35,322 nucleotides of DNA from Rhodospirillales bacterium (GTDB taxonomy: Bacteria; Pseudomonadota; Alphaproteobacteria; Rhodospirillales; JASLLZ01): assembly GCA_030754885.1 (NCBI GenBank), contig JASLZL010000081.1:1-35322 (forward strand), given 5' to 3'. The notes beneath the pieces were generated by a model. That model saw only the letters and a program-made list of their open reading frames with translations. It made no database searches and had not been told where the DNA came from. Below, piece by piece: positions 1-10,467 of this stretch. The first letter of the stretch is position 1; every line of letters begins with the position of its first letter. The position numbers and the translations under genes were made by a program.

Positions 1-179
1 TGGGGGTGGGGCGTGGCTGAGATCGATGGGTCGGGGGTAGGACCCCGGATTGTTCAGGGCGCACTGCCAGCAACTTCACACGGCTCATATGAGCGTGCGA
101 AACGCAGTCGAGTGGTTGCTAATTGGTTGCTAGGCAGGAAACAGAGCTAAAGAATATTCTCTTAACTCGTTGAAATAAT

Positions 180-256
180 TGGTCGGAGTGAGAGGATTTG
201 AACCTCCGGCCCCCGCCTCCCGAAGACGGTGCTCTACCAGGCTGAGCTACACTCCG
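180..256 (-). tRNA. tRNA-Pro (anticodon CGG), CCA encoded
   Basis: Reverse complement CGGAGTGTAGCTCAGCCTGGTAGAGCACCGTCTTCGGGAGGCGG...GGTTCAAATCCTCTCACTCCGACCA. Acceptor stem CGGAGTG/CACTCCG pairs; anticodon arm CCGTC-TTCGGGA-GGCGG gives anticodon CGG; T-loop GGTTCAAATCC present. Confidence 0.95.
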
Positions 257-318
257 ATGTGCTTGAGGGCGCGTTTATAGCGCCATCGCGGGGTCACGGC
301 AAGGCAGCTGGCGGGCTC

Positions 319-1353
319 TTAATAGGGGCGGTCGTTGCAGAAGTCTATGAGGTCGATGAGGATCGATTTCTCATCGCTCTCGGGGAAGATGCCAAGCGCG
401 TCACGGGCGATGGCGCCGTAATGGCGCGCCCGCTTTACCGAATCGCCCAGCGCGTCGTGGCGGCCCATCAGCTCGATGGCGCGCTCCAGGTCACCGTCGT
501 TCTGCTCCAGGTCCTCCACCGTACGCCGCCAGAAAGCGCGTTCGTCCTCGTCGCCGCGGCGGAAGGCGAGAATTACCGGAAGCGTGATCTTGCCCTCGCG
601 GAAGTCGTCGCCGACCGTCTTGCCGAGCGTCGCCTGCTGGGCTGAATAATCCAAGACGTCGTCAATTAGTTGAAAGGCGATGCCGAGGTTCACGCCGTAG
701 CCCTCCAAGGCTTCTTCTTCGACCTTGGGGCGTTCGGCGACGACGGCGCCGATGCGGCATGCGGCGGCGAACAGCTGCGCCGTCTTGGCCTCGATGACCT
801 CAAGATACGTGGTCTCGGCGGTCGACGTGTCGTTGGCCGTCATCAACTGCATGACCTCGCCTTCGGCAATCACCGCCGAGGTTCTGGACAGGATGGACAG
901 CACAGCCAGTGATCCGTCCTCGACCATCAGTTCGAAAGCGCGGCTGAACAGAAAATCACCGACCAGCACGCTGGCCTCGTTGCCCCACAGCGCGTTGGCC
1001 GAGGTCAGGCCACGCCTGAGCTTGCTTTCGTCGACCACGTCATCGTGCAGGAGCGTTGCCGTGTGAATGAATTCGACACAAGCAGCCAGCCTCACCTGGC
1101 GGGCGCCGCGATAGCCGCACATGCGCGCTGCGCCGAGGGTCAATAGAGGGCGCAGGCGTTTTCCGCCGGCGGCGATGATGTGTCCGGCAAGCTGTGGGAT
1201 CAGCGCCACCGGGCTTTCCATGCGCCTGACGATGAGTTCGTTGACCGCCTTGAGGTCGTCGTCAACCAATGTCGCCAGGCGCTCCAGTGGCGATGGCGTG
1301 CCGCGGTCGCCATCCAAGGTTACGACAACACCCACGTTGAAAGTCTCCCACAT
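319..1353 (-). CDS. Polyprenyl (octaprenyl/decaprenyl-type) diphosphate synthase
   Basis: Protein MWETFNVGVV... with GGKRLRPLLTL, first Asp-rich motif LLHDDVVDES, second motif FQLIDDVLDY. The ORF is open further upstream (to 2100); start chosen at the ATG at 1353. Confidence 0.9.
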   Translation of the reverse strand: MWETFNVGVVVTLDGDRGTPSPLERLATLVDDDLKAVNELIVRRMESPVALIPQLAGHIIAAGGKRLRPLLTLGAARMCGYRGARQVRLAACVEFIHTATLLHDDVVDESKLRRGLTSANALWGNEASVLVGDFLFSRAFELMVEDGSLAVLSILSRTSAVIAEGEVMQLMTANDTSTAETTYLEVIEAKTAQLFAAACRIGAVVAERPKVEEEALEGYGVNLGIAFQLIDDVLDYSAQQATLGKTVGDDFREGKITLPVILAFRRGDEDERAFWRRTVEDLEQNDGDLERAIELMGRHDALGDSVKRARHYGAIARDALGIFPESDEKSILIDLIDFCNDRPY

Positions 1354-1504
1354 TGCTTGACGCAAAGGCGCCGAGGCCCGAGCATAGGAACGGCCCTGTT
1401 CGTTGGTCAAGTCCCACGGCCTAATCTTGGCTATGGAACAGTTCAAAGGTAGTGGCTGGAAATTTGACCATCGGTGCGGGGCGCGAAGGGGACACAGGAC
1501 GGCC

Positions 1505-1729
1505 ATGGTGGAACTGACACGGACCAACGATCCGGTTTTGCTGTCGTGGATGGTCGCCGCGTTGGCCGACATTCGAATAGAGGCGGTCGTCCTTGACGTC
1601 CATACCAGCATCCTCGAAGGCAGTATCTCGGCTATTCCGCGCCGCCTTATGGTAGACGATCCAGACTTGGCGCGGGCGCGCCGCGTCCTGGCCGAAGCCG
1701 AGGAAATCGGTCGGAGTTCGGGACGTTGA
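1505..1729 (+). CDS. DUF2007-like putative signal-transducing small protein
   Basis: MVELTRTNDPVLLSWMVAALADIRIEAVVLDVHTSILEGSISAIPRRLMVDDPDLARARRVLAEA resembles the DUF2007 pattern (VLLSWxxALLxxxGIxxxVLDxHxSxxEGSIGxxPRRLMV). Start at ATG 1505. Confidence 0.8.
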   Translation: MVELTRTNDPVLLSWMVAALADIRIEAVVLDVHTSILEGSISAIPRRLMVDDPDLARARRVLAEAEEIGRSSGR

Positions 1730-2517
1730 GCGAACCCGAAGCCATTCGCAATGTGGCGGGGGAAGCCACCAGCCAGGATGATTTTCTCGGCGGACGCATC
1801 AGCCTTCTTCAGCCGGCTAAGGGGTATCGGGCAGCCATTGACCCGGTCTTCCTGGCCGCCGCCGTGGAGGCTGCACCTGGGCAAAGAGTGCTCGACGTCG
1901 GCACCGGAGTGGGGACGGCGGCGCTTTGTCTGGCCGCGCGCATTGCCGGCCTGCACGTCGTCGGTGTCGATCGCCAACGTGACTTGGTAGGCCTGGCCCG
2001 GCGCAATGCAGAAATCAACGGCCTCGGTGACCGGATCGACGTGATGGTCGGCGATTTGAAACAGCCTCCGGTGCGCCTCGCCGCCGGTACCTTCGACCAC
2101 GTCTTGGCCAATCCCCCGTTTCTCGATTCTGGACGCGGCAATCGCCCGCCCGATCCCGACAAGGCGGCGGCAACCGTAGAGGACGAGACGACGCTTGAGG
2201 ACTGGCTGCGCTTTTGTCTCCTAATGGTGCGGCCTAAGTGCAGCGTCACCCTCATTCATCGAGCCGACCGTCTGGATCAGGTTCTGGCGGCATTGGGTGG
2301 ACGGCTGGGCGATATCGTCATATTTCCCCTGTGGCCGGGACCGGCCACGGCGGCGGGACTGGGCGAGAAGCCGGCAAAGCGGGTCATCATCCGTGGCCGC
2401 AAAGGGGTGGCTGCGCCGCTGCGCCTGGCACCGGGATTGGTCCTGCACGCCGAAGATGGAGCCTTCACGCCGGGCGCGGAGGCGGTTCTGCGTCATGGCG
2501 CCGGATTGATCTTGTGA
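1726..2517 (+). CDS. tRNA1(Val) (adenine(37)-N6)-methyltransferase-like SAM methyltransferase (TrmN6 family)
   Basis: Motif I VLDVGTGVGTAALCLAAR; N6-methylase motif NPPF (HVLANPPFLDSG). TTG start overlaps upstream stop (TTGA). Confidence 0.85.
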   Translation: MSEPEAIRNVAGEATSQDDFLGGRISLLQPAKGYRAAIDPVFLAAAVEAAPGQRVLDVGTGVGTAALCLAARIAGLHVVGVDRQRDLVGLARRNAEINGLGDRIDVMVGDLKQPPVRLAAGTFDHVLANPPFLDSGRGNRPPDPDKAAATVEDETTLEDWLRFCLLMVRPKCSVTLIHRADRLDQVLAALGGRLGDIVIFPLWPGPATAAGLGEKPAKRVIIRGRKGVAAPLRLAPGLVLHAEDGAFTPGAEAVLRHGAGLIL

Positions 2518-2576
2518 TGGGCGCGGCCGGGTCGCTTTCCTTGACCCATGGCCGAGGCGGTCTATAGAAAGGTGTC

Positions 2577-2834
2577 ATGTTCGGTTTCAGCCTGAGTAAG
2601 CTTCTTTTTACCGTCCTCGTCATTGGTGCCGTGTGGTACGGTTTCAAGTGGATTGGCCGGCTGCAAAACCGCTCCGGCGCTCGTGGGCGGGTGAGGGCGG
2701 CGGACGCCTCGCCGTCGGAAGCACCGCAACCCCTTGAGGCCCAGGATATGGTCCAGTGCGCGGTGTGTGGCGATTACGTTGCCGCCGGCGCCGCCGTCGA
2801 TTGCCAACGCGCCGAATGCCCCTATCCCCGTTGA
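2577..2834 (+). CDS. Small membrane-anchored protein with C-terminal zinc-ribbon-like Cys motif (PP0621-like)
   Basis: 85 aa: N-terminal hydrophobic segment [16 protein letters not shown]-terminal [27 protein letters not shown]. Confidence 0.7.
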   Translation: MFGFSLSKLLFTVLVIGAVWYGFKWIGRLQNRSGARGRVRAADASPSEAPQPLEAQDMVQCAVCGDYVAAGAAVDCQRAECPYPR

Positions 2835-2895
2835 CCCACCTGCGGGCGGCCGGTATGTTTTGCCGCACCGCACCATAGCGAGACGCGCCACCCCG

Positions 2896-3795
2896 ATGAC
2901 CGCCGCGCCGGATAAAAAAACCAGCTTCCAATCGCTGATTCTGGCGTTGCAGACCTTTTGGGCCGATCAGGGGTGTGTCGTCTTGCAACCCTACGATATG
3001 GAGGTCGGCGCCGGCACCTTCCACCCGGCGACGACGCTGCGTGTGCTGGGCACTAAACCGTGGCGGGCGGCATACGTGCAACCCTCGAGGCGTCCGGCCG
3101 ACGGGCGCTATGGGGACAATCCCAACCGGTTGCAGCACTATTATCAGTTTCAGGTCATCCTCAAGCCGTCGCCCGACGACTCCCAAGACCTTTATCTGCA
3201 AAGCCTCCGCCACCTCGGCATCGATGAGGGCCTGCATGACATCCGATTCGTCGAGGACGACTGGGAAAGCCCGACCCTTGGCGCCTCGGGCCTCGGTTGG
3301 GAGGTCTGGTGTGATGGCATGGAGGTAACCCAGTTCACCTATTTCCAGCAGATGGGCGGGATGGAATGCGATCCCGTTGCTGTGGAATTTACCTACGGCC
3401 TTGAGCGCCTAGCGATGTATATCCAGGGTGTCGACAACGCCTATGATTTGGACTGGAACGGCCTACCTAAGGACCAGGGAGGCCTTACCTATGGCGACGT
3501 CTTCCACCAGGCGGAGAAGGAGTTCTCGACCTATAACTTCGAGCACGCAAATACCGAAACCGTCGCCCGCCACTTCAAGGACGCCGAGGCCCAGTGCGGC
3601 GCTCTCCTCGCCCTCACCCCGCCGCTGCCCCTGCCGGCCTATGAGCAGTGCATCAAGGCGAGCCACCTCTTTAATCTCCTCGACGCCCGAGGCGTCATTG
3701 GGGTCGCCGAGCGCGCCGCCTACATCGCCCGCGTCCGAGCCCTGGCCAAGGGCTGTTGCGAAGCTTGGCTGGTAAGCCAGGGCGAGGGGGTCTGA
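2896..3795 (+). CDS. glyQ: Glycyl-tRNA synthetase alpha subunit
   Basis: [84 protein letters not shown] is characteristic of GlyQ. Start at ATG 2896. Confidence 0.97.
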   Translation: MTAAPDKKTSFQSLILALQTFWADQGCVVLQPYDMEVGAGTFHPATTLRVLGTKPWRAAYVQPSRRPADGRYGDNPNRLQHYYQFQVILKPSPDDSQDLYLQSLRHLGIDEGLHDIRFVEDDWESPTLGASGLGWEVWCDGMEVTQFTYFQQMGGMECDPVAVEFTYGLERLAMYIQGVDNAYDLDWNGLPKDQGGLTYGDVFHQAEKEFSTYNFEHANTETVARHFKDAEAQCGALLALTPPLPLPAYEQCIKASHLFNLLDARGVIGVAERAAYIARVRALAKGCCEAWLVSQGEGV

Positions 3796-3798
3796 GCC

Positions 3799-5880
3799 GT
3801 GGCCGAACTGCTTCTTGAAATCCTGTCCGAGGAGATCCCGGCGCGCATGCAGGCGCGCGCGGCGGACGACCTTAAACGCTTGATGACCGATGGTCTGAAG
3901 AAGGCCGGGCTGACATTCGAAGACGCGCGATCCTTCGTAACGCCCCGGCGGCTGGCATTGGTGGTGGATGGCCTGCCGGTTAACCAGCCGGATGTGACCG
4001 AGGAACGGCGCGGCCCCCGTGTTGATGCACCCGAGCAGGCGATCCAGGGATTCCTCAAAGGGAACGGCCTGACGCTGGATCAATGCGAAAAGCGGACGAC
4101 GCCAAAGGGCGAGTTTTATTTCGTCGTGGTTGAGAGAAAGGGTCAGGTGACGGCCGATCTCTTGCCCGAAATGTTCAACGATATGTTCCAGGTGTTTCCT
4201 TGGCCAAAATCCATGCGGTGGGGGACCGGCGGCCAAAGATGGGTTAGGCCGCTGCACGGCATCCTTTGTCTCTTCGATGGAGCCGTGGTTCCGATGGCTG
4301 TGGGTTCGACAAAATCCACAAATAGCACCATTGGCCACCGCGTCTTGGCACCTGGGGTGATCGGGGTCAATGACTTCGCCGAATACCGCGATAAGCTTGA
4401 AAATGCCCAGGTGATTTTGGATGCCGACGAGCGCCGCAAGGCGATTGCCGGGCAGGCCGAGAAATTGACGAAAAAGGAAAAACTGACGGTCAAGATCGAC
4501 AACAGTCTCCTGGCCGAAGTCACAGGCTTGGTCGAATGGCCGATGGCCCTGATGGGGCGTATCGATGAGGTCTTCATGGACCTACCCGAAGAGGTGCTGA
4601 CCACGGCCATGCGTCATCACCAAAAGTACTTCTCGGTGGTCGATGCCAAGGGCAAGCTGGCGCCGCGCTTCATTGCTGTCGCCAACACCGAGGCTACGGA
4701 CGACGGCAAGGCCATCATCGCCGGCAACGAACGGGTGCTGCGCGCCCGCCTCGCCGACGCGCGTTACTTCTGGGACCAGGACCGTAAGCGGACCCTGGAA
4801 AGCCGGGTGGCGGGCCTGGATGGCGTGGTCTTCCAACAAAGGCTAGGTTCCGTTCTCGATAAGGCTGAGCGCATGGCTAAGCTGGCCCGCACCCTAGCCG
4901 AATACACGGGCGTCGATCCCGATCTCGCGGAACGGGCGGCGCGGCTCGCTAAGGCCGACCTGACTACCGAGATGGTGGTTGAGTTCCCCGAACTTCAAGG
5001 CGTCATGGGCCGTTACTACGCCCTCGCCGACGGCGAAACCGCCGAGGTGGCGGAGGCCATTGCCGATCATTATGCGCCGCAGGGCCCCGCCGACCGCTGC
5101 CCGTCGGCATCGGTCAACGTCGCCGTGGCAATGGCCGACAAGATCGATTCCCTGGTTGGCTTTTGGATGATTGACGAGAAGCCAACCGGTTCCAAGGACC
5201 CCTTCGCCCTGCGCCGTTCGGCACTCGGCGTCATTCGGCTCATTGTCGAGAACGAATTGAGCGTTCCCCTATTAGAATTATTCACGGCAGTTTATGGTTT
5301 CTTCCCGCCTTCTTATAACAAAGAGCGCTCTGTGATTCCCGCTGACGTTCTTGCAAGGGATCTCCTCGACTTCTTCGCAGACCGGCTCAAGGTGCATTTG
5401 CGTGACAAGGGTGTGCGTCACGACCTGATCACGGCGGTCTTCTCGCTCGGGGACGAAGACGATTTGGTTCGTCTGCTGGCCCGGGTCGAGGCCCTGGAAA
5501 CCTTTCTCGCCAGCGACGACGGCGAGCATCTTTTGGTTGCCTACAAGCGCGCCGCGAATATCGTTGCCATCGAAGAAAAGAAAGACGGCGTCATCTATGA
5601 TCAGCCGGTGGACGCGGGAAATCTCGCCGACGCGGAGGAAGCCTCTCTCCATGCGGGGCTAGAGGAAGCGGCGCCGCGTATTGCCAAGGCTGTGGCCGAG
5701 GAGCGGTTCGCCGATGCCATGTCGGCCCTGGCCGGATTGCGGGCGCCGGTCGATGCCTTTTTCGACAAGGTAACCGTCAACTGTGACGACCAGACGCTGA
5801 GGGCCAACCGCCTGAGGCTTCTGTCGCGTATTCGCGGGGCGCTGGGCGGTGTCGCCGATTTCTCGAAGATCGAAGGATGA
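3799..5880 (+). CDS. glyS: Glycyl-tRNA synthetase beta subunit
   Basis: [18 protein letters not shown]..., [39 protein letters not shown] start directly after glyQ. Confidence 0.97.
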   Translation: MAELLLEILSEEIPARMQARAADDLKRLMTDGLKKAGLTFEDARSFVTPRRLALVVDGLPVNQPDVTEERRGPRVDAPEQAIQGFLKGNGLTLDQCEKRTTPKGEFYFVVVERKGQVTADLLPEMFNDMFQVFPWPKSMRWGTGGQRWVRPLHGILCLFDGAVVPMAVGSTKSTNSTIGHRVLAPGVIGVNDFAEYRDKLENAQVILDADERRKAIAGQAEKLTKKEKLTVKIDNSLLAEVTGLVEWPMALMGRIDEVFMDLPEEVLTTAMRHHQKYFSVVDAKGKLAPRFIAVANTEATDDGKAIIAGNERVLRARLADARYFWDQDRKRTLESRVAGLDGVVFQQRLGSVLDKAERMAKLARTLAEYTGVDPDLAERAARLAKADLTTEMVVEFPELQGVMGRYYALADGETAEVAEAIADHYAPQGPADRCPSASVNVAVAMADKIDSLVGFWMIDEKPTGSKDPFALRRSALGVIRLIVENELSVPLLELFTAVYGFFPPSYNKERSVIPADVLARDLLDFFADRLKVHLRDKGVRHDLITAVFSLGDEDDLVRLLARVEALETFLASDDGEHLLVAYKRAANIVAIEEKKDGVIYDQPVDAGNLADAEEASLHAGLEEAAPRIAKAVAEERFADAMSALAGLRAPVDAFFDKVTVNCDDQTLRANRLRLLSRIRGALGGVADFSKIEG

Positions 5881-5889
5881 AATGGGGGT

Positions 5890-8595
5890 ATGACGATGAC
5901 TAAGGGCGGGGCCGAGGACAAACAGAAGTGGGTTTATGCCTTCGGGGTTAACGGTACCGAAGGCGGCGCCGACATGCGCGACCTTCTCGGCGGCAAGGGG
6001 GCAAACCTGGCTGAGATGAGCCGCCTCGGCTTGCCGGTGCCGCCCGGCCTTACCATCACGGCCGAGACCTGTATCCACTACACCAGTAACGCCAACACCT
6101 TCCCTTCGGACCTGGACAAACAGCTCCGCCACGCCCTGGCCGGTATCGAGGAGACCTTCGGCGCGCGCTTCGGCGACGCCGAGACGCCGCTTCTACTGTC
6201 GGTCCGTTCGGGGGCGCGGGCGTCCATGCCGGGAATGATGGATACGGTCCTCAATCTGGGCCTCAATGACGCCACGGTCGAGGGACTGGCCCGCCAAAGC
6301 GGCGACGCGCGTTTTGCCTACGACAGCTATCGCCGCTTTATCCAGATGTACGCGGACGTCGTTCTTGGCGTCGATTATCATCATTTCTCGGACCTGTTGG
6401 AGGAATACAAAGAAGACAACGGCCTGACCCTTGATACCGAACTTGGTGCCGAGGACTGGAAGACCCTGGTCGGCGCCTTCGAGGCCAAGGTGATCGAAGA
6501 ACTGGGCAGCCCCTTTCCCCAGGACCCGGTGGAGCAGCTTTGGGGTGCCATTGGCGCCGTCTTCGCCAGTTGGATGAACCAGCGCGCCATTACCTACCGC
6601 CAGCTCCACGGCCTTCCCGACGATTGGGGCACGGCGGTCAACGTCCAGGCCATGGTGTTTGGCAACATGGGCGAGGATTCGGCTACGGGCGTGTGTTTCA
6701 CTCGCAACCCCTCGACCGGCGAAAATCAGTTCTATGGCGAGTATCTCATCAATGCCCAGGGCGAGGACGTGGTCGCCGGTATTCGCACGCCACAGCCGCT
6801 CACCATCGCTGACAAGGCGGCCAGCCATTCCACCATGCTGGCGCTGGAAGAAGTGATGCCCGAGGTCTTCGCCGAGCTGGTCAAGGTGCGCGACCGTCTG
6901 GAAGCCCACTACAAGGACATGCAGGACCTGGAGTTCACCATCCAGCAAGGCAAGCTGTGGATGCTTCAGACCCGGGCCGGCAAACGCACCACGCCGGCGG
7001 CGCTGAAGTTGGCCGTCGACATGGTTGGCGAAGGTCTCATCGACAAGGCCGAGGCCGTCCGCCGCATCGATCCGGCACGACTTGACCAGCTTCTTCATCC
7101 GACTCTCGATCCAGACGCTGAGCACCACATCCTGGGCCGTGGCCTGCCGGCGTCACCGGGCGCCGCCTCGGGCAAGGTGGTGTTCACCGCCGCCGCCGCC
7201 GAGACCTGGGCCGGCAAAGGCGAAAAAGTCATCTTGGTACGCCGCGAAACCAGTCCTGAGGATATCGGCGGCATGCACGTCGCCGAGGGCATCCTCACCG
7301 TGCGCGGCGGCATGACCAGCCACGCCGCGGTGGTGGCGCGCGGCATGGGCACACCCTGCGTCGCCGGTGCCGGCGAGCTTAGGGTCGACGCCGAAGCCAA
7401 GGAACTCAGTGCCGATGACGAGGTGATTAAGGAAGGAGACGTGATCACCATCGACGGCGCCAAGGGTGAGGTAATGCTGGGCCGGGTACCGACCATCAAG
7501 CCTGAGATGACCGGCGACTTCGCCACCCTTATGGAGTGGGTGGATGCCATCCGCACCATGGAAGTGCGGGCCAACGCCGAAACGCCGCTCGATGCTCAGA
7601 CGGCGCGCGATTTCGGCGCCGAGGGTATCGGCCTCTCGCGCACCGAGCACATGTTCTTCGATGCCGACCGCATCCTCCACATGCGCCAAGTGATCCTGGC
7701 CCACGACGAAGAAGAACGGCGCATCCCGCTGGCTAAGCTGCTGCCCTATCAGCGCCAGGATTTTATCGAGCTGTTCACCATCATGGACGGACTGCCGGTG
7801 ACCATCCGCCTGTTGGATCCCCCGCTGCACGAATTTCTGCCCCATACCGACGATGAACTGGCCGAGATTGCGACGGCGGCGGGCACCGACGTGGAGACGG
7901 TTAAGGCGCGGGCCGACCAACTACGCGAGGTCAACCCCATGCTTGGGCATCGTGGCTGCCGTCTCGGCATCACGTACCCTGAGATATCGGAGATGCAGGC
8001 GCGTGCAATTTTCGAGGCCGCCGCCGAGGTCACCAAGGCGGGTAAGGGGGTGATGCCGGAAGTGATGATCCCCCTGGTGGCGGTCAAGCGCGAGCTGGAC
8101 GTACTGACCGATCTGGTCCGCCGGGTCGCCGAAGAGGTGATGGACGAGACAGGCATACGCTTTGAATACATGGTCGGGACCATGATCGAGCTGCCGCGTG
8201 CCGTACTGATCGCCGGCGACATCGCGGAGACCGCCGAGTTCTTCAGTTTCGGCACCAACGACCTGACCCAGACAACCTATGGCCTGTCGCGTGACGATGC
8301 CGGTAGTTTCATTGAGATTTACCGCCAAAAGGGCGTCATCGAAAACGACCCCTTCGTCACCCTCGACGTCGAAGGAGTCGGGGAATTGGTGCGCATCGCC
8401 GTCGAGCGCGGACGGGCGCGGCGACCGAATTTGGAACTCGGCATCTGCGGTGAGCACGGGGGCGATCCGGCTTCCATTCATTTTTGCCAGAAGGTCGGCC
8501 TGGACTATGTGTCGTGCTCGCCTTATCGGGTACCGATCGCGCGGCTCGCGGCGGCCCAGGCGGCGCTCGGTGTGGAGGCGGAGATCAACGCCTAA
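5890..8595 (+). CDS. ppdK: Pyruvate, phosphate dikinase
   Basis: 901 aa; GGKGANLAEMSRLGLPVPPG; catalytic His region GGMTSHAAVVARGMGTPCVAG; GTMIELPRA and FFSFGTNDLTQTTYG. Confidence 0.97.
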   Translation: MTMTKGGAEDKQKWVYAFGVNGTEGGADMRDLLGGKGANLAEMSRLGLPVPPGLTITAETCIHYTSNANTFPSDLDKQLRHALAGIEETFGARFGDAETPLLLSVRSGARASMPGMMDTVLNLGLNDATVEGLARQSGDARFAYDSYRRFIQMYADVVLGVDYHHFSDLLEEYKEDNGLTLDTELGAEDWKTLVGAFEAKVIEELGSPFPQDPVEQLWGAIGAVFASWMNQRAITYRQLHGLPDDWGTAVNVQAMVFGNMGEDSATGVCFTRNPSTGENQFYGEYLINAQGEDVVAGIRTPQPLTIADKAASHSTMLALEEVMPEVFAELVKVRDRLEAHYKDMQDLEFTIQQGKLWMLQTRAGKRTTPAALKLAVDMVGEGLIDKAEAVRRIDPARLDQLLHPTLDPDAEHHILGRGLPASPGAASGKVVFTAAAAETWAGKGEKVILVRRETSPEDIGGMHVAEGILTVRGGMTSHAAVVARGMGTPCVAGAGELRVDAEAKELSADDEVIKEGDVITIDGAKGEVMLGRVPTIKPEMTGDFATLMEWVDAIRTMEVRANAETPLDAQTARDFGAEGIGLSRTEHMFFDADRILHMRQVILAHDEEERRIPLAKLLPYQRQDFIELFTIMDGLPVTIRLLDPPLHEFLPHTDDELAEIATAAGTDVETVKARADQLREVNPMLGHRGCRLGITYPEISEMQARAIFEAAAEVTKAGKGVMPEVMIPLVAVKRELDVLTDLVRRVAEEVMDETGIRFEYMVGTMIELPRAVLIAGDIAETAEFFSFGTNDLTQTTYGLSRDDAGSFIEIYRQKGVIENDPFVTLDVEGVGELVRIAVERGRARRPNLELGICGEHGGDPASIHFCQKVGLDYVSCSPYRVPIARLAAAQAALGVEAEINA

Positions 8596-8613
8596 TGATG
8601 AGGGAACGGTAGA

Positions 8614-9036
8614 ATGGCCCATGATCCGGACTGCATCTTCTGCAAGATCATCGACGGCGACATTCCCAGCTTCAAGGTCTTCGAAGATGAAAAAACCCTA
8701 ACCTTCATGGACATCAGCCCGGTCAATCCGGGCCACGTCCTGGTTATTCCCAAGTACCATGCCCCCGATTTGATGCAAATTCCGACGGACTGGTTGATGG
8801 CAACCGTGGCGACGGCGCAGACGGTTGCCCAGGCGGTGGACAAGGCACTGAAACCCGACGGGATCAATATTTTGCAATCCAACGGCCCCGCTGCCGGCCA
8901 GTCGGTTTTCCATCTGCATGTACACATCATTCCGCGCACCGCAGGGGATAAATTGGCGTTCGACTGGGGAATAGCCCCCGGCGACATGGATGCCATCGGT
9001 GCCGTCGCTGAACGGATCCGCGCCAGCGTGGTGTGA
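8614..9036 (+). CDS. HIT family (histidine triad) nucleotide-binding protein
   Basis: [14 protein letters not shown]...; HIT motif HLHVHIIPR. Confidence 0.93.
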   Translation: MAHDPDCIFCKIIDGDIPSFKVFEDEKTLTFMDISPVNPGHVLVIPKYHAPDLMQIPTDWLMATVATAQTVAQAVDKALKPDGINILQSNGPAAGQSVFHLHVHIIPRTAGDKLAFDWGIAPGDMDAIGAVAERIRASVV

Positions 9037-9068
9037 ATTCGCAGCGCAAAACAATGCAGGAGATCGCA

Positions 9069-10163
9069 ATGACCACCCCGAGTGTGATGAAGGGGCTCTC
9101 GTTCCTCGACCGCTTCCTGACGCTTTGGATATTCCTCGCCATGGCCACGGGGATCGCGCTCGGCTCCCTGGTGCCCGGCGTCGATCAGTTCATTGAACGC
9201 TTTCAGGTCGGCACCACCAACATCCCGATCGCCATCGGGCTCATCTTGATGATGTACCCGCCGCTGGCCAAGGTCCGCTACGAGGCCATGGGGGCGGCCT
9301 TCCGCAATCCCCGGGTCCTCTTGCTGTCGTTATTTCAAAACTGGGTGGTCGGGCCGCTGGTGATGTTCGTTCTCGCCGTGACCTTCCTGTACGACCTGCC
9401 GGACTACGCGGCGGGACTGATTATGGTGGGGCTGGCGCGGTGTATCGCCATGGTGTTGGTGTGGAATCACCTGGCCGACGGCGATAAGGACCTGGTGGCC
9501 GGCCTGGTTGCGCTCAACGCCATATTCCAGGTGCTATTCTATGGCGTCTACGCATGGTTGTTCCTCACCTTTCTGCCGCCGCTGTTCGGTATCGAAGGCG
9601 TCGTCGTCGATGTTGGCATCGGCGATATAGCGGTCACCGTCCTGATTTACTTAGGAATCCCCCTAGCCGCCGGGCTAATCAGCCGGCTGGTCTTGATCCG
9701 GCGCAAGGGCAGGGATTGGTATGAGAGCGTCTTCGTGCCCCGCATCAGCCCGATGACGCTGGTGGCGCTGTTGTTCACGATTATTGTCATGTTTTCGTTC
9801 AAGGGCGGCCTGATCGTCGACCTGCCACTTGACGTGTTGCGCATCGCAATCCCGCTGACGATCTATTTCGTGGTCATGTTCCTGATCACTTTTTTCGCCG
9901 CCAAGTCACGCGGTATCGGCGCCGACTACGCCCAGAACACAACCGTTTCCTTGACCGCCGCAAGCAATGATTTCGAATTGGCCATCGCCGTCGCCGTCGC
10001 CGTGTTCGGGATCCAGTCCGCCGTCGCCTTCGCCACCGTCATCGGGCCGTTGGTCGAGGTGCCGGTGCTGATCGGTCTGGTCAACGTCTCGCTGTATTTC
10101 CGCAAGCGCTATTACAATGTCGGTAAAGCAGCGCCCGCCGACTCACCCTCCCATCGGACTTGA
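9069..10163 (+). CDS. ACR3-family arsenite efflux transporter
   Basis: [26 protein letters not shown]...[12 protein letters not shown]...[17 protein letters not shown]...[18 protein letters not shown] are typical of ACR3/ArsB-like carriers. Start at ATG 9069 after a CAGGAG-like RBS. Confidence 0.9.
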   Translation: MTTPSVMKGLSFLDRFLTLWIFLAMATGIALGSLVPGVDQFIERFQVGTTNIPIAIGLILMMYPPLAKVRYEAMGAAFRNPRVLLLSLFQNWVVGPLVMFVLAVTFLYDLPDYAAGLIMVGLARCIAMVLVWNHLADGDKDLVAGLVALNAIFQVLFYGVYAWLFLTFLPPLFGIEGVVVDVGIGDIAVTVLIYLGIPLAAGLISRLVLIRRKGRDWYESVFVPRISPMTLVALLFTIIVMFSFKGGLIVDLPLDVLRIAIPLTIYFVVMFLITFFAAKSRGIGADYAQNTTVSLTAASNDFELAIAVAVAVFGIQSAVAFATVIGPLVEVPVLIGLVNVSLYFRKRYYNVGKAAPADSPSHRT

Positions 10164-10164
10164 T

Positions 10165-10383
10165 CTATAGAGGATGGGTGGACGGACGTCGTTCCGCAAA
10201 AGATACGTCCAAGCTCTCGGATGCGGCGTCGGCTCTTTCGCTAGCCAGCATCAGCACGGCAACGACCTTGTCCCGGAGGTCGGCATCGTCCCCATGTTCG
10301 ATCAAAAGTTCAGATGCTAAATTGATGGCGCGTGCCACGCGGTGGATATGGAGACTGGCTTGGTCGAGTAAATTGAGAACCAT
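10165..10383 (-). CDS. Small orphan hypothetical protein (72 aa)
   Basis: ORF MVLNLLDQASLHIHRVARAINLASELLIEHGDDADLRDKVVAVLMLASERADAASESLDVSFAERRPSTHPL. ATG at 10383, about 40 nt downstream of a strong sigma70-like promoter. Family not recognised. Confidence 0.6.
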   Translation of the reverse strand: MVLNLLDQASLHIHRVARAINLASELLIEHGDDADLRDKVVAVLMLASERADAASESLDVSFAERRPSTHPL

Positions 10384-10428
10384 TACCTTTGTCCCATTAT
10401 AAAAAATCACCAATTCATACAAACAACT

Positions 10429-10457
10429 ATAGTAATATATATAAAGAAGTTTGTCAA
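10429..10457 (-). promoter_or_regulatory. Sigma70-type promoter for the 10165..10383 gene
   Basis: Reverse strand reads TTGACA (10457-10452), 17-nt spacer, TACTAT (10434-10429). Confidence 0.6.
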
Positions 10458-10467
10458 CATATATTAC
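10432..10467. repeat. Perfect 9-bp inverted repeat GTAATATAT-N18-ATATATTAC overlapping the promoter
   Basis: gtaatatat at 10432-10440 and atatattac at 10459-10467. The arms flank the -35 box and overlap the -10 box. Confidence 0.55.

Noticed and set aside
113-132. Tandem TGGTTGCTA ... TGGTTGCTA near the 3' side of tRNA-Pro, considered as an att site
   Set aside because: Only two 9-nt copies, not matching the tRNA 3' end, and no integrase in the window. The element, if any, would lie outside the left edge.
1354-2100. Upstream extension of the minus-strand ORF 319..2100
   Set aside because: The homologous part begins near MWETF (1353). The rest is antisense to the DUF2007-like and TrmN6-like genes and looks like GC-driven open frame.
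6193-7128. 311-aa minus-strand ORF
   Set aside because: Antisense to ppdK; shadow ORF.
10150-10178. CCCATC...GATGGG dyad between the convergent ACR3 and small-orphan genes, considered as a terminator
   Set aside because: Only 6 bp with a 17-nt loop and no T-tract; too weak to call.
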